Assembly: GCA_035380045.1 (NCBI GenBank)
Contig: DAOSWM010000002.1
Coordinates: forward strand, 1 to 64,000
DNA from: DAOSWM01 sp035380045
Lineage (GTDB): Bacteria; Bacteroidota; Bacteroidia; Bacteroidales; Tenuifilaceae
Direction: 5' to 3'
Length of the DNA stretch: 64,000 bases
Position numbers and translations under genes: made by a program. This document shows positions 50,310-59,651 of this stretch, piece after piece (position 1 is the first letter of the stretch; each line of letters starts with the position of its first letter). The notes beneath the pieces were generated by a model. It made no database searches, had not been told where the DNA came from, and saw only the letters and a program-made list of their open reading frames with translations.

Positions 50310-51782
50310 ATGTCGTTCCTTTCAGAAAAAATTGTAAACGAAGGACTTACGTTTGATGACGTTCTCCTGATCCCCGCTTATTCGGAGGTTATGCCCCGAA
50401 ACGTTGATATTTCAACCCGCTTCACGAGAAATATTTCTTTAAAAGCACCTATTGTTTCGGCAGCTATGGATACAGTTACTGAGTCGGCCTTAGCAATTGC
50501 AATTGCTCGTGAAGGGGGAATAGGAGTTATTCACAAAAATATGTCAATAGATGCTCAGGCAAAGCAGGTGAAAACTGTGAAGCGAGCCGAGAGTGGAATG
50601 ATTTACGACCCAATCACAATAGGTCCCGATGAAACAGTTGGCGATGCATTGAATTTAATGAAAGAGTACCACATTGGAGGCATTCCAGTAGTTGACAGCA
50701 CCAAAACCCTAATTGGAATTGTTACCAATCGCGATTTACGCTTTCAGGAGAATTTTAAACGACCGATTCATGAGGTAATGACAAAAGAAGGTCTGATTAC
50801 CACCACAAAATCGATTGATTTAGACAAGGCCACAGCGATTCTTCACCAGCATAAAATTGAGAAATTACCCGTGGTTGACGATAATTACAGGTTGATTGGC
50901 CTGTTAACGTTCAAGGATATCACAAAGGTGAAGGACAATCCCAATGCAAGCAAGGATAATAAAGGACGGCTACGAGTTGCTGCAGGAGTGGGAGTAACAC
51001 CTGATTCGTTCGATAGAATTAGGGCTCTTGTTGATTCAAAAGTTGATGCAATTGTTATTGATACTGCCCATGGGCATACCAAGGGAGTTATTGATATGTT
51101 GAAGCAGGTTAAGAAAGAATTCCTTGGGTTGGATGTAGTAGTTGGAAATATTGCAACTGCCGAGGCAGCCATCGCTTTGGTTAAAGCGGGTGCCGATGCT
51201 GTTAAAGTGGGCATTGGCCCTGGCTCGATTTGTACAACCCGTGTAATTGCAGGGGTTGGTGTTCCTCAACTTAACGCAATTTTCGATGTATCGGTTGCGT
51301 TAAAGGATACAGGAGTCCCCATAATTGCTGATGGCGGAATTCGATACTCCGGTGATATAGTAAAAGCTATTGCAGCCGGAGCCGATACCATTATGGCTGG
51401 CTCGCTTTTAGCAGGTGTGGAAGAATCCCCCGGAGAAACAATAATCTTTAATGGAAGAAAGTTTAAATCATACAGAGGAATGGGTTCCGTTGAGGCCATG
51501 CAGCAAGGCTCAAAAGATAGGTATTTTCAGGATGTGGAGGATGACATTCAAAAATTGGTTCCTGAGGGAATTGTAGCTCGCGTACCATACAAGGGAACTC
51601 TCAACGAAGTGTTCTACCAGCTGGTTGGTGGGTTAAGGGCAGGAATGGGGTACTGTGGTGCAGCTAACGTTCAAACCCTTAAAGGAGCCAAGTTTGTTAG
51701 AATAACAAATGCTGGAGTTACCGAGAGTCATCCTCACGATGTGGCAATTACTCGTGAAGCACCAAATTATAGCAGGTCGTAG
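50310..51782 (+). CDS. guaB: IMP dehydrogenase
   Basis: The ATG at 50310 gives the usual 490 residues (MSFLSEKIVNEGLTFDDVLL); a longer frame upstream is unlikely. The barrel carries GPGSICTTRVIAGVG with the catalytic Cys, DGGIRYSGDIVKAIA and MAGSLLAGVEESPGE. Two CBS domains are inserted (about 95-210; AITILHQHKIEKLPVV type). The enzyme makes XMP, the first step to GMP. Since a PPIase gene follows after 65 bases, guaB may lead the envelope-chaperone cluster, though that gap allows a separate promoter. Confidence 0.98.
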   Translation: MSFLSEKIVNEGLTFDDVLLIPAYSEVMPRNVDISTRFTRNISLKAPIVSAAMDTVTESALAIAIAREGGIGVIHKNMSIDAQAKQVKTVKRAESGMIYDPITIGPDETVGDALNLMKEYHIGGIPVVDSTKTLIGIVTNRDLRFQENFKRPIHEVMTKEGLITTTKSIDLDKATAILHQHKIEKLPVVDDNYRLIGLLTFKDITKVKDNPNASKDNKGRLRVAAGVGVTPDSFDRIRALVDSKVDAIVIDTAHGHTKGVIDMLKQVKKEFLGLDVVVGNIATAEAAIALVKAGADAVKVGIGPGSICTTRVIAGVGVPQLNAIFDVSVALKDTGVPIIADGGIRYSGDIVKAIAAGADTIMAGSLLAGVEESPGETIIFNGRKFKSYRGMGSVEAMQQGSKDRYFQDVEDDIQKLVPEGIVARVPYKGTLNEVFYQLVGGLRAGMGYCGAANVQTLKGAKFVRITNAGVTESHPHDVAITREAPNYSRS

Positions 51783-51847
51783 CTGCATTTTAATTTTACC
51801 GAAGAATAATAAAAATTTTTAAAGAATACTAAAAAAAACCGAATACC

Positions 51848-53818
51848 ATGAAATGGATTAACAGGTTATTATTTCTTGCGCTGTTCATTTTGCAGCTTTC
51901 ATCTTTTGCCCAAAATACGAAGGAAGAAGTACTGTTGACAATAGGAGACGAGAAAGTTACCAGCCAAGAGTTTGAAAGGATTTACCTTAAAAACAACCAG
52001 ATGGTTAGCGAAGCCGATAAAAAATCACTTTCTGAGTACCTTAACTTATTCATAAATTACAAGTTAAAGGTTGTTGAAGCAATTTCGCAGGGGCTTGATA
52101 AGAAAAGTAGCTTCACCCAGGAACTTGATGGTTATCGGAAACAGCTAGTGCAGCCATACCTGAACGATCCGGAAATGGAAAAAAAGTTAATTGAAGAAGC
52201 CTACCAACGTATGCGTTATGAGGTAAGTGCTAGCCACATTCTAATTTCGGTTCCTGAAAAGTCAACCCCCGAAGATACGGTTGCCTTGTATAATAAAGTG
52301 ATGAACATTAGGGAACGCATACTAAAAGGAGAACCCTTTGAGGTTGTGGCTCGGGCAACCAGCGACGATCCTTCGGTAAAACGAAACAATGGTTTTCTTG
52401 GATACTTCTCGGTTTTTCAAATGGTGTACCCATTTGAAAATGCTGCTTATAGAACCCCCGTTGGAGAAATATCAATGCCAGTTAGAACAAGGTATGGCTA
52501 TCATATTGTTAAAGTTCACGATAAGCGACCTGCTCGTGGGCAAATTAAGGTTGCCCATATCATGGTAGCAATTCCTCAAAATACAGCTCCCGAGAAGGAG
52601 GCAGAAGCAAAGAAAAAATTCGATATGGTATATAAGCAGGTATTGAATAATGAAGATTTTGCAAACCTGGCTCGCCAATTCAGTGATGATCCTGGTTCGG
52701 CTAAGAATGGTGGGGAACTCCCTTGGTTTGGTGCTGGTAGAATGGTGCCTGAGTTTGAGCAAGCCGCTTTTGCGCTCGATAAGAATGGGCAAGTTTCCGA
52801 ACCCCTGCGTACAGGATTCGGATGGCATGTTATAAAACGAATCGATAAAAAAGATGTTGGAACATATGAAGAGATGCTGCCAGAAATTAAAAACAAAATT
52901 ACTCGCGATAACAGAATGCTACTTAGCAGGAGGAGTTTTATTGAACAGCTAAAGTTGAAAAACGGCTTCTCTCAGGATACAAACGTAATTAAAACCATGG
53001 TTGAGATGCTCGATTCCTCTTTATACAAAGGAGCCTGGAAGATTCCTGAAGTTGCCATGGAACAGCAAGTATTTACTTTTGCAAACCAACCATACAGCCT
53101 TGAAATGCTGGCAAAAAGGGTGGAGAATGCCCAGAAAAACCCGACCAGTCTTCCGTTTTCACTTTTTGTTGAGAGGGTTTACAACGATTTTGTTGATGAA
53201 ACAATTCTTCAATTTGAAGAGAATAGGTTACTTAAGGAGAATGATGATTTTTACTTCCTCATGAAGGAGTACCATGATGGAATCCTGCTTTTCGAGATCA
53301 CCGATATGAATGTATGGGGGAAGGCTTCATCCGATACTGTAGGGCTGCAAAACTTTTATGAGTCGAATATTTTAAAGTACAGTTGGGATAAAAGAGCTCA
53401 TGCTAAAATGTACCTCTCAAACAGCGAAGATATTGCAAAAAAAGCAGCAAAACTGGTTGCATCAAAAAAGGGAGCAAAGTTAACCGACACCGAACTTTCA
53501 AGTAAATTTATTACCGATAGCATTTCGCAGCTTACCATTGAACCTTACGCATGTGGTATTGACGATGCCATTATAAAAGGTTTTGAAAATTGGGATAAGG
53601 GCATTTCCCCTGTAGCAAAACATGAAAATGGGTTCCGGTTTGTAAAGTTTATTAGTGTTAACGAGAACGAACCTAAACCATTAAATGATATTAGAGGTCA
53701 GGTAATTGCAGATTATCAAGAATTTTTAGAGGCCGAGTGGTTGAATAAATTAAAGGCGAAACATCCCGTTGTAGTTAATCAGGATGTGTTCGAAAAAATG
53801 AAAGCTAACCTAAATTAA
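51848..53818 (+). CDS. Large SurA/PpiC-type periplasmic peptidyl-prolyl isomerase
   Basis: The 656-residue product has a signal peptide (about 1-21, ending SSFAQ). A SurA_N-like helical domain (ITSQEFERIYLKNNQMV type) leads to two parvulin domains: SASHILISVPEKSTPEDT (about 120-220) and VAHIMVAIPQNTAPEKEA (about 230-340), the second with NGGELPWFGAGRMVPEFEQA. A long C-terminal region follows whose role is unclear. These chaperones escort outer-membrane proteins. It starts a run of three such genes before ostA-like. Confidence 0.93.
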   Translation: MKWINRLLFLALFILQLSSFAQNTKEEVLLTIGDEKVTSQEFERIYLKNNQMVSEADKKSLSEYLNLFINYKLKVVEAISQGLDKKSSFTQELDGYRKQLVQPYLNDPEMEKKLIEEAYQRMRYEVSASHILISVPEKSTPEDTVALYNKVMNIRERILKGEPFEVVARATSDDPSVKRNNGFLGYFSVFQMVYPFENAAYRTPVGEISMPVRTRYGYHIVKVHDKRPARGQIKVAHIMVAIPQNTAPEKEAEAKKKFDMVYKQVLNNEDFANLARQFSDDPGSAKNGGELPWFGAGRMVPEFEQAAFALDKNGQVSEPLRTGFGWHVIKRIDKKDVGTYEEMLPEIKNKITRDNRMLLSRRSFIEQLKLKNGFSQDTNVIKTMVEMLDSSLYKGAWKIPEVAMEQQVFTFANQPYSLEMLAKRVENAQKNPTSLPFSLFVERVYNDFVDETILQFEENRLLKENDDFYFLMKEYHDGILLFEITDMNVWGKASSDTVGLQNFYESNILKYSWDKRAHAKMYLSNSEDIAKKAAKLVASKKGAKLTDTELSSKFITDSISQLTIEPYACGIDDAIIKGFENWDKGISPVAKHENGFRFVKFISVNENEPKPLNDIRGQVIADYQEFLEAEWLNKLKAKHPVVVNQDVFEKMKANLN

Positions 53819-53899
53819 CTTTCATCATAGCAATTTGTTTTATAGCAATTTGTTTCTTTGTGTAGTGTTAAATGGATTTGTTTTGAAAACTAGGACTGA

Positions 53900-54760
53900 A
53901 TGAAAAAATACTATATAATCGTAATAGCAACTCTCTTGGTTTTCACCCTGATTTGGAGCTGCATTAAAAACCAAAATAAGGAACAGGAGCCATTGGCACG
54001 GGTTTACGACAAGTACTTATACGTGTCGGATGTTCAAAATATTTTCAATGGAAGTATGACCGGTGCTGATAGCCTGCAAGTACTAAAAGCATTTGTTGAT
54101 AGATGGGTAAGGAAGCAACTCATGCTGAACAGAGCAGAAAAGAATTTAAGCCCTGAACAGAAGGATGTTTCGCAGCAGTTAGACGACTACCGATCATCAC
54201 TACTTATTTTTAAGTATGAGCAGGAGTATATCCAGCAAAGAATGGATACTTTCGTGTCTGCATCTGAGCTAGAAAAATACTACACCGATAACCTCTCAAA
54301 TTTTACTTTGAATGAGAATGTGGTTAAAGCACTTTTTATTAAAATACGTAAGGACGATACCTACTACGAACGAATAAGAATGCTTTACCGTTCAGATAAA
54401 GAGGATGATATAAAAACACTTGATAACTTAGCTTACCAGGTGGCAATTAAGTACGATTACTTTAACGACATGTGGGTACCACTTTCAAGAATACTTCGCG
54501 AATTCCCAGAACCTATTGAGAATGTCGATGTGATTCTTACAAGAAGTAAACATATTGAGTATGAGGACGAAACTTTCGCATACCTGTTGAATGTACGCGA
54601 TATTGCTAGGAAAGGCGAAACCTCACCCTTTAGCTACGAAAAAAATAACGTTAGAAGCATCCTTCTTAACAAAAGAAAACAGAGGCTTATAATGGACATA
54701 GAAGCCAAGATATATAACGATGCCCGAAACCATAACCATTTCAACATATACGTTGAGTAA
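53900..54760 (+). CDS. SurA_N-like lipoprotein without a parvulin domain
   Basis: This 286-residue protein has a lipoprotein-like signal (MKKYYIIVIATLLVFTLIWS then Cys at residue 21). The first half resembles the chaperone part of SurA (LVVSDVQNIF-like opening, KAFVDRWVRKQLMLNRAEKN). The second half lacks the 'xxHIL' and 'GGELG' marks of parvulin domains. It probably is a degenerate PPIase relative acting as a chaperone only. It sits between two isomerase genes and ends 14 bases before the next start, so it is in their operon. Confidence 0.75.
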   Translation: MKKYYIIVIATLLVFTLIWSCIKNQNKEQEPLARVYDKYLYVSDVQNIFNGSMTGADSLQVLKAFVDRWVRKQLMLNRAEKNLSPEQKDVSQQLDDYRSSLLIFKYEQEYIQQRMDTFVSASELEKYYTDNLSNFTLNENVVKALFIKIRKDDTYYERIRMLYRSDKEDDIKTLDNLAYQVAIKYDYFNDMWVPLSRILREFPEPIENVDVILTRSKHIEYEDETFAYLLNVRDIARKGETSPFSYEKNNVRSILLNKRKQRLIMDIEAKIYNDARNHNHFNIYVE

Positions 54761-54774
54761 ACATCTTGCTATAC

Positions 54775-56133
54775 ATGACAATCAATTTTAAAAAAACAAA
54801 AAGTTTTATTCTGGCTGCATTTTTAGCAGCTTTTAATTTTCATACAGCTAGTTCACAGGAGGTAATCGATCAGGTGGTTGCTGTTGTAGGAGCCGACATG
54901 ATCCTTCTTTCTGATATTGAACAGGAAGTACTCAGAATGAAAATGCAAGGTTATCTGCCCGATGGCGATGTGAAATGTAACGTTCTTGAAGAAATGTTAA
55001 TCCATAAACTTTTGCTTCATCAGGCCATGATAGATAGTCTCCCATCAAATGAGATGATGGTTGAGGGAGAGATGGAACGAAGGCTTAACTTCTTCATTAA
55101 TCAGGTGGGATCTGAGGCTGCCCTTGAGAAATACTTCAACAAATCTATCTTTCAGATAAAGGATGATATAAGGGATATGATTCAAGAAACGCAGCTAACC
55201 CAGCAAATGCGTTCGAAACTTGTTGAGAATGTTAGCATCACTCCATCGGAAGTGAAAGATTTTTATAAAACCATCCCCCAGGATAGCTTGCCACAAGTGC
55301 CCGTGCAGTATGAGCTAAGGCAGATAGTTTTATACCCATCCTCTTCTGGCGATGCAAAATTTCAGGTTCGTGAACGGTTGCTCGAGATTCGAGAACGGAT
55401 CCTTAAAGGTGAACGTTTTGCTCCGTTAGCAGTTGCCTACTCGGAGGATAGGGCTTCGGCCACAAAGGGTGGAGAGTTAGGGTTCCGATCGCGTGAGGAG
55501 CTAGTGAAAAGTTTTGCCGACGTTGCCTTCAGCCTAAAAGAAGGGCAGGTTAGCCAAATTGTTGAAAGTGAGTACGGTTTCCATATTATCCAAATGATAG
55601 AGAAGCGAGGGGATCAGGTTAATGTTAGGCATATTCTTATGAAACCTTCCTTTTCCTCCGAGGTGCTAATGAAAACTTCACAACGGCTAGATAGTATTGC
55701 GTATAAAATACGTTCCGATTCAATTAGTTTTATTAATGCTGCCAGATTATTCTCAGAAGATACTAAAACCAGAGTTGGAGGAGGAATTATGATTAATGCC
55801 CAAACAGGAACCTCTCTGTTTGAGAAGGAGCATCTACCACCAACAGATTTTTTTGTGATCAAAAATCTAAATGTTGGTGAAATTAGCGAACCTTTTGAAT
55901 CGCGTGACGAGCACGCCAACATTATTTATAAAATCATTACGGTTACCCGAATCATCCCTACTCACCGTGCGAACCTGAAAGACGATTATGCTACAATACA
56001 AACAATCGCTAAAAGTAAGAAGGAGCAGGATGTTTTCATGGAGTGGGTTGCAAAGGCAACAAAAACTACGTATATAAAAATTGACCCATCGTTTGTCAAA
56101 TGTGAATTTAGACTAGATGGTTGGGTTAAGTAA
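54775..56133 (+). CDS. SurA-like peptidyl-prolyl isomerase
   Basis: The ATG at 54775 (452 residues) is chosen over an in-frame TTG nine bases earlier. A signal peptide (about 1-28, ending TASSQ) precedes the SurA_N domain (VVAVVGADMILLSDIEQEVL), followed by two parvulin domains (YELRQIVLYPSSSGDA to the ATKGGELGFRSREELVKS stretch; VRHILMKPSF to VGGGIMINAQTG). It is the closest to true SurA in the window and carries outer-membrane proteins to the BAM complex. Followed after 24 bases by the OstA-like gene. Confidence 0.94.
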   Translation: MTINFKKTKSFILAAFLAAFNFHTASSQEVIDQVVAVVGADMILLSDIEQEVLRMKMQGYLPDGDVKCNVLEEMLIHKLLLHQAMIDSLPSNEMMVEGEMERRLNFFINQVGSEAALEKYFNKSIFQIKDDIRDMIQETQLTQQMRSKLVENVSITPSEVKDFYKTIPQDSLPQVPVQYELRQIVLYPSSSGDAKFQVRERLLEIRERILKGERFAPLAVAYSEDRASATKGGELGFRSREELVKSFADVAFSLKEGQVSQIVESEYGFHIIQMIEKRGDQVNVRHILMKPSFSSEVLMKTSQRLDSIAYKIRSDSISFINAARLFSEDTKTRVGGGIMINAQTGTSLFEKEHLPPTDFFVIKNLNVGEISEPFESRDEHANIIYKIITVTRIIPTHRANLKDDYATIQTIAKSKKEQDVFMEWVAKATKTTYIKIDPSFVKCEFRLDGWVK

Positions 56134-56157
56134 TCCATTCATAATATTTTCCGTTAA

Positions 56158-57804
56158 ATGAGGTTGTTTCCTGTTTTGCGATTCCCAGCGTTTGCTTTCA
56201 TGTTGTTCCTGCTGCTGCAATCACCACATTTTTTGAGTGCGCAGCAGAGGAGAAGTATTGAAATAAAGCGAGCAGGTTATGCAAGAAACCTCAAAAAGGA
56301 CGGAAAGACTATCAGAAGAATCGTTGGGAACGTCCTTATTTATCACGATGGAATAACGCTTGAATGCGATAGCGTTTACGATTATTCTGGGACACAACGT
56401 TTTGATGCCTTTGGGAATGTTGTTGTTTCCCAGCAGGGAACCAAACTTTATGGAGATGTGCTTTACTATGACGGGAACTCAAGGATTGGGAAGATACGAG
56501 GGGACATTGTTCGAATGGTTGACCAGGAGGCTGTTCTCGTTACCCAGTTTCTCGATTTCAACTCATCATCGAATGTTGCAAACTATTTTAATGGAGGGAT
56601 TATAACAAGTTCTGATAGTAAACTCAGCAGTGACAGGGGAATCTACAACTCAAAATCCAAACAGTATTACTTTGGAGGGGACGTAGTGCTCGAAAACCCC
56701 GACTTCTTAATTAACACCGATTCGCTTGAGTACAACTCCGAAACTGAAATTGCAAATTTCCATGGGCCAACAAGAGTTTACAACCCCGATGGTTACATTT
56801 ATAGCGAGAAGGGGTGGTACAACCGGGAGAAGAAGCAGGCCGATTTTGCCGTTAACGCATTTATCGACTATGGCGCCCAGAAAATTTCTGGAGATAAAAT
56901 TTTTTACGACCAGCAAGAAGGTTTCGCACATTCGCAAGGTAATGTGGTTATTATTGATACTACCCAAAATACAATTATTTATGGAGGTGAAGCCCAGTAT
57001 TGGGAACATACCAAGGATGCATTGGTAACACAAAACCCTTTGATGGTGATGGTTTCCAACGAGGGAGATTCTCTGTACCTTAGGGCGAATAAGTTTACTG
57101 CCAAATCAATCCTTTTTGATAGCTCGAAGCCAGACTCAACATACAGGATTCTTAAAGGGATAGGAGAAGTAAAATTCTTTAGAAACGATTTTCAGGGTGT
57201 TTGCGATTCGCTTGTCCTCAATACTTCCGACTCATTGCTCCATATGCATGTTAACCCTTACGTGTGGAATCAGGATAATCAGCTTAGCGCCGACCATATT
57301 GTTAGCAGATATAAAAATAATTTTATTGATAAGATGTTCTTCAAAGGATCGGCATTTATTTGCTCGCAGGAAGATTCTTCACGATTTAACCAGATTAAGG
57401 GTAAAGAGATGGAGGCGTTTTTCAGGGAGGGAAAACTTAGTAAACTCGATGTGATGGGGAACGGGCAAACAGTATACTACGTTCGTGATAAAGGGCAGAT
57501 TGTTGCTGCTAATAGAGCCGAAAGTGTTAACTTATCAATTAGCATTCGCGAAGGAACCGTGTCGAGCATCCTTTTCAGGAGCAAACCAACAGCAACGCTA
57601 TTCCCTATTGATAAAGTGGCTTATGAGGATGTTACCTTGGTGGGCTTTACCTGGAACAGTGGCTTACGACCAAAAAGTAAATACGAAATTGTTCCTGATG
57701 GGTTAAATATTGGCAACCACTCCATTGTTGAAAAGAAGGCAAATCTGTACAGATCACTAAAAAGAAGCCCCGCCGAAACGTTACAGCTTGGCAGGGTTCT
57801 CTGA
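56158..57804 (+). CDS. OstA-like LPS-transport protein
   Basis: The 548-residue product has a signal peptide (about 1-28, ending FLSAQ). Repeated LptA/OstA_N beta-jellyroll units occupy the first two thirds, recognisable as 'G.V...D...L.CD...Y': GNVLIYHDGITLECDSVYDY, VVVSQQGTKLYGDVLYYDG, GDVVLENPDFLINTDSLEYN and GNVVIIDTTQNTIIYGGEA. This matches the Bacteroidota 'OstA-like protein' family (PF13100), likely part of the periplasmic LPS bridge. No LptD beta-barrel is present. Last gene of the chaperone cluster. Confidence 0.92.
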   Translation: MRLFPVLRFPAFAFMLFLLLQSPHFLSAQQRRSIEIKRAGYARNLKKDGKTIRRIVGNVLIYHDGITLECDSVYDYSGTQRFDAFGNVVVSQQGTKLYGDVLYYDGNSRIGKIRGDIVRMVDQEAVLVTQFLDFNSSSNVANYFNGGIITSSDSKLSSDRGIYNSKSKQYYFGGDVVLENPDFLINTDSLEYNSETEIANFHGPTRVYNPDGYIYSEKGWYNREKKQADFAVNAFIDYGAQKISGDKIFYDQQEGFAHSQGNVVIIDTTQNTIIYGGEAQYWEHTKDALVTQNPLMVMVSNEGDSLYLRANKFTAKSILFDSSKPDSTYRILKGIGEVKFFRNDFQGVCDSLVLNTSDSLLHMHVNPYVWNQDNQLSADHIVSRYKNNFIDKMFFKGSAFICSQEDSSRFNQIKGKEMEAFFREGKLSKLDVMGNGQTVYYVRDKGQIVAANRAESVNLSISIREGTVSSILFRSKPTATLFPIDKVAYEDVTLVGFTWNSGLRPKSKYEIVPDGLNIGNHSIVEKKANLYRSLKRSPAETLQLGRVL

Positions 57805-57850
57805 AAAATGCTTGTCAGCAAAGGGCTAATCTTCCTAGTTTTAGTGTTGC

Positions 57851-58072
57851 CTAATACTCATCTTCGTTAAAAAAGAAATCTTCCTTTGTTGGGTAATCGG
57901 GCCAAATATCCTCAATGCTCTCATATATTTCACCTTCATCCTCCAGCTCCTGGAGGTTTTCAATTACTTCGAGGGGAGCACCAGAGCGAATAGCGAAATC
58001 TATAAGCTCATCTTTTGTTGCTGGCCAGGGTGCATCCTCTAATTTCGATGCAAGTTCAAGTGTCCAATACAT
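57851..58072 (-). CDS. DUF2795 family small protein
   Basis: The 73-residue acidic protein has the DUF2795 pattern: MYWTLELASKLEDAPWPATK, DELIDFAIRSGAPLEVIENL, QELEDEGEIYESIEDIWPDY. It has no signal peptide. The family is widespread in Bacteroidota and its function is unknown. It lies 46 bases past the convergent ostA-like gene. Confidence 0.9.
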   Translation of the reverse strand: MYWTLELASKLEDAPWPATKDELIDFAIRSGAPLEVIENLQELEDEGEIYESIEDIWPDYPTKEDFFFNEDEY

Positions 58073-58153
58073 ATCAGATAATGTGTTAATTTACTGATTA
58101 ATAGCGTTTTATGTATTTTTAGTGTAATTGCAAATATAAAAAATATATTGATA

Positions 58154-58705
58154 CTATACCTTTGGTTGCCAAATTATTTGCTCTACATTCAATTTTTTTG
58201 CTTGAAAACGAGCAAGCATAAAGAAATAGTCGCTTAAACGGTTAAGGTAAACTATCACGTTTTCGGGTACGGGTGTTTCTTCGGCAAGCTTAATTGCGAG
58301 CCGTTCTGCTCTTCGACAAATTGTTCGTGAAACATGGCATAGTGAAACGGTCTGATGCCCTCCGGGGATTATAAAAGATGTAAGTGGCTCAAGTTCTGAA
58401 TCCATACTGTCCATCCATTTCTCCAGCGATTCAAAATCGGATGAGTAAATCTGCGGAATTTTCACCTTACAATCGCTGCAGTCGGCAGCGAGTATAGATG
58501 CGCAGCTCATTAGCCTGTCAAGTATTTCCCCCAGCATTAGTTTTGTAGGGTGGTCAATTTCATTCTGTTCTCTCAAAAGGCTTACAAAGGCCATTAGTTC
58601 ATCTAAAGTTCCGTAGGCCTCAATTCTAGAATGATACTTTGGAACTCTTGCTCCACCAATTAGCGAGGTCGTCCCCTTATCTCCGGTTTTTGTGTAAATT
58701 TTCAC
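58154..58705 (-). CDS. PduO-type cobalamin adenosyltransferase
   Basis: This 183-residue enzyme transfers adenosine from ATP to cob(I)alamin. It shows MKIYTKTGDKGTTSLIGGAR with the ATP-binding loop, RIEAYGTLDELMAFVSLLRE, FIIPGGHQTVSLCHVSRTIC, RRAERLAI and YLNRLSDYFFMLARF. Its presence implies use of adenosylcobalamin. No other cobalamin gene or riboswitch is nearby. Single gene. Confidence 0.96.
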   Translation of the reverse strand: MKIYTKTGDKGTTSLIGGARVPKYHSRIEAYGTLDELMAFVSLLREQNEIDHPTKLMLGEILDRLMSCASILAADCSDCKVKIPQIYSSDFESLEKWMDSMDSELEPLTSFIIPGGHQTVSLCHVSRTICRRAERLAIKLAEETPVPENVIVYLNRLSDYFFMLARFQAKKLNVEQIIWQPKV

Positions 58706-58823
58706 TTGAAGTAATTATTAGTATTGTTTTACATTAATCCTTACTATTAAATACAATATCATGAAAAATGTTCAATTTATTGGCTATTTTAATTAAATTG
58801 AATAAATCCTGTTTAATATAAAA

Positions 58824-58855
58824 ATAGATTCCAAAATATATTTTAGAATCTATTG
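58824..58855 (-). terminator. 32-base near-palindrome, probable terminator of the ABC ATPase gene
   Basis: AATAGATTC (58824-58832) and GAATCTATT (58847-58855) pair perfectly and enclose an AAAATATATTTT core that is itself self-complementary, with a single mismatch pair. On the minus strand a T run follows. It lies 27 bases past the ATPase stop in an otherwise empty AT-rich gap. Confidence 0.6.
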
Positions 58856-58881
58856 CTGTTATCGTTTGTCAGGAAATATTC

Positions 58882-59610
58882 CTACTCGTTTAACACAACT
58901 TTTTGAATCATTGTTGGTTCGGGGTTTACCTCGTCTGTTTCTATTAAACCGTCACGCAAACGAACTATTCTTCGTGCATGGCGTGCAATCTCCTCCTCGT
59001 GGGTTACAACAATTATAGTGTTACCTTGCTGGTAAATCTCTTCGAAAAGATTCATTATATCAATCGAGGTTTTTGAATCCAAATTTCCGGTTGGCTCGTC
59101 AGCCAGAATAATCGATGGATTATTTACTAGGGCACGGGCAACGGCAACACGTTGGCGTTGACCACCCGACAGTTCGTTGGGTTTGTGCTCCATCCTATCG
59201 TCGAGGGCAACGTTTTGAAGCGATTTAATGGCCATGTCAACCCTGTCGGTTTTACTGATGCCCGCGTATATAAGAGGCAGCATTACGTTCTCGAGGGCGG
59301 TGTACCTAGGTAAAAGGTTAAAGGTCTGAAAAACGAATCCAATCTCCTTGTTCCTGATTTCGGCCAGCCTGTCGTCTTCCAACTTGCTAACATCGGTGCC
59401 GTTTAGGATGTATTGCCCACTGGTAGGAGTGTCGAGGCATCCAAGAATATTCATCAGGGTTGATTTACCAGAACCGGATGGCCCCATTATTGCAACGTAC
59501 TCGTTTTTCCCAATATGCAGCGAAACACCTTCCAGAGCTTTCACAATAACGGTTCCTACCTTGTAGTATTTTTTAATGTTTGTTATGTCTATTAACCAGT
59601 CGTTACTCAT
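58882..59610 (-). CDS. LolD/MacB-type ABC transporter ATP-binding protein
   Basis: The 242-residue ATPase has Walker A GPSGSGKST (about 43-51), a Q loop in FVFQTFNLLPRYTALENVML, the signature LSGGQRQRVAVARALVNNP and Walker B ILADEPTGNLDSKTS with the H loop VVTHEEE. The GNLDSKTS and MLPLIYAGI features place it in the LolD/MacB/FtsE branch that pairs with FtsX-type permeases. No permease adjoins it; the one at 84 lies at the other end of the window and pairing is only a guess. Confidence 0.95.
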   Translation of the reverse strand: MSNDWLIDITNIKKYYKVGTVIVKALEGVSLHIGKNEYVAIMGPSGSGKSTLMNILGCLDTPTSGQYILNGTDVSKLEDDRLAEIRNKEIGFVFQTFNLLPRYTALENVMLPLIYAGISKTDRVDMAIKSLQNVALDDRMEHKPNELSGGQRQRVAVARALVNNPSIILADEPTGNLDSKTSIDIMNLFEEIYQQGNTIIVVTHEEEIARHARRIVRLRDGLIETDEVNPEPTMIQKVVLNE

Positions 59611-59651
59611 AATTGTTGTGTTTGAGAATACTCTTTTGACTTACAATGTGA

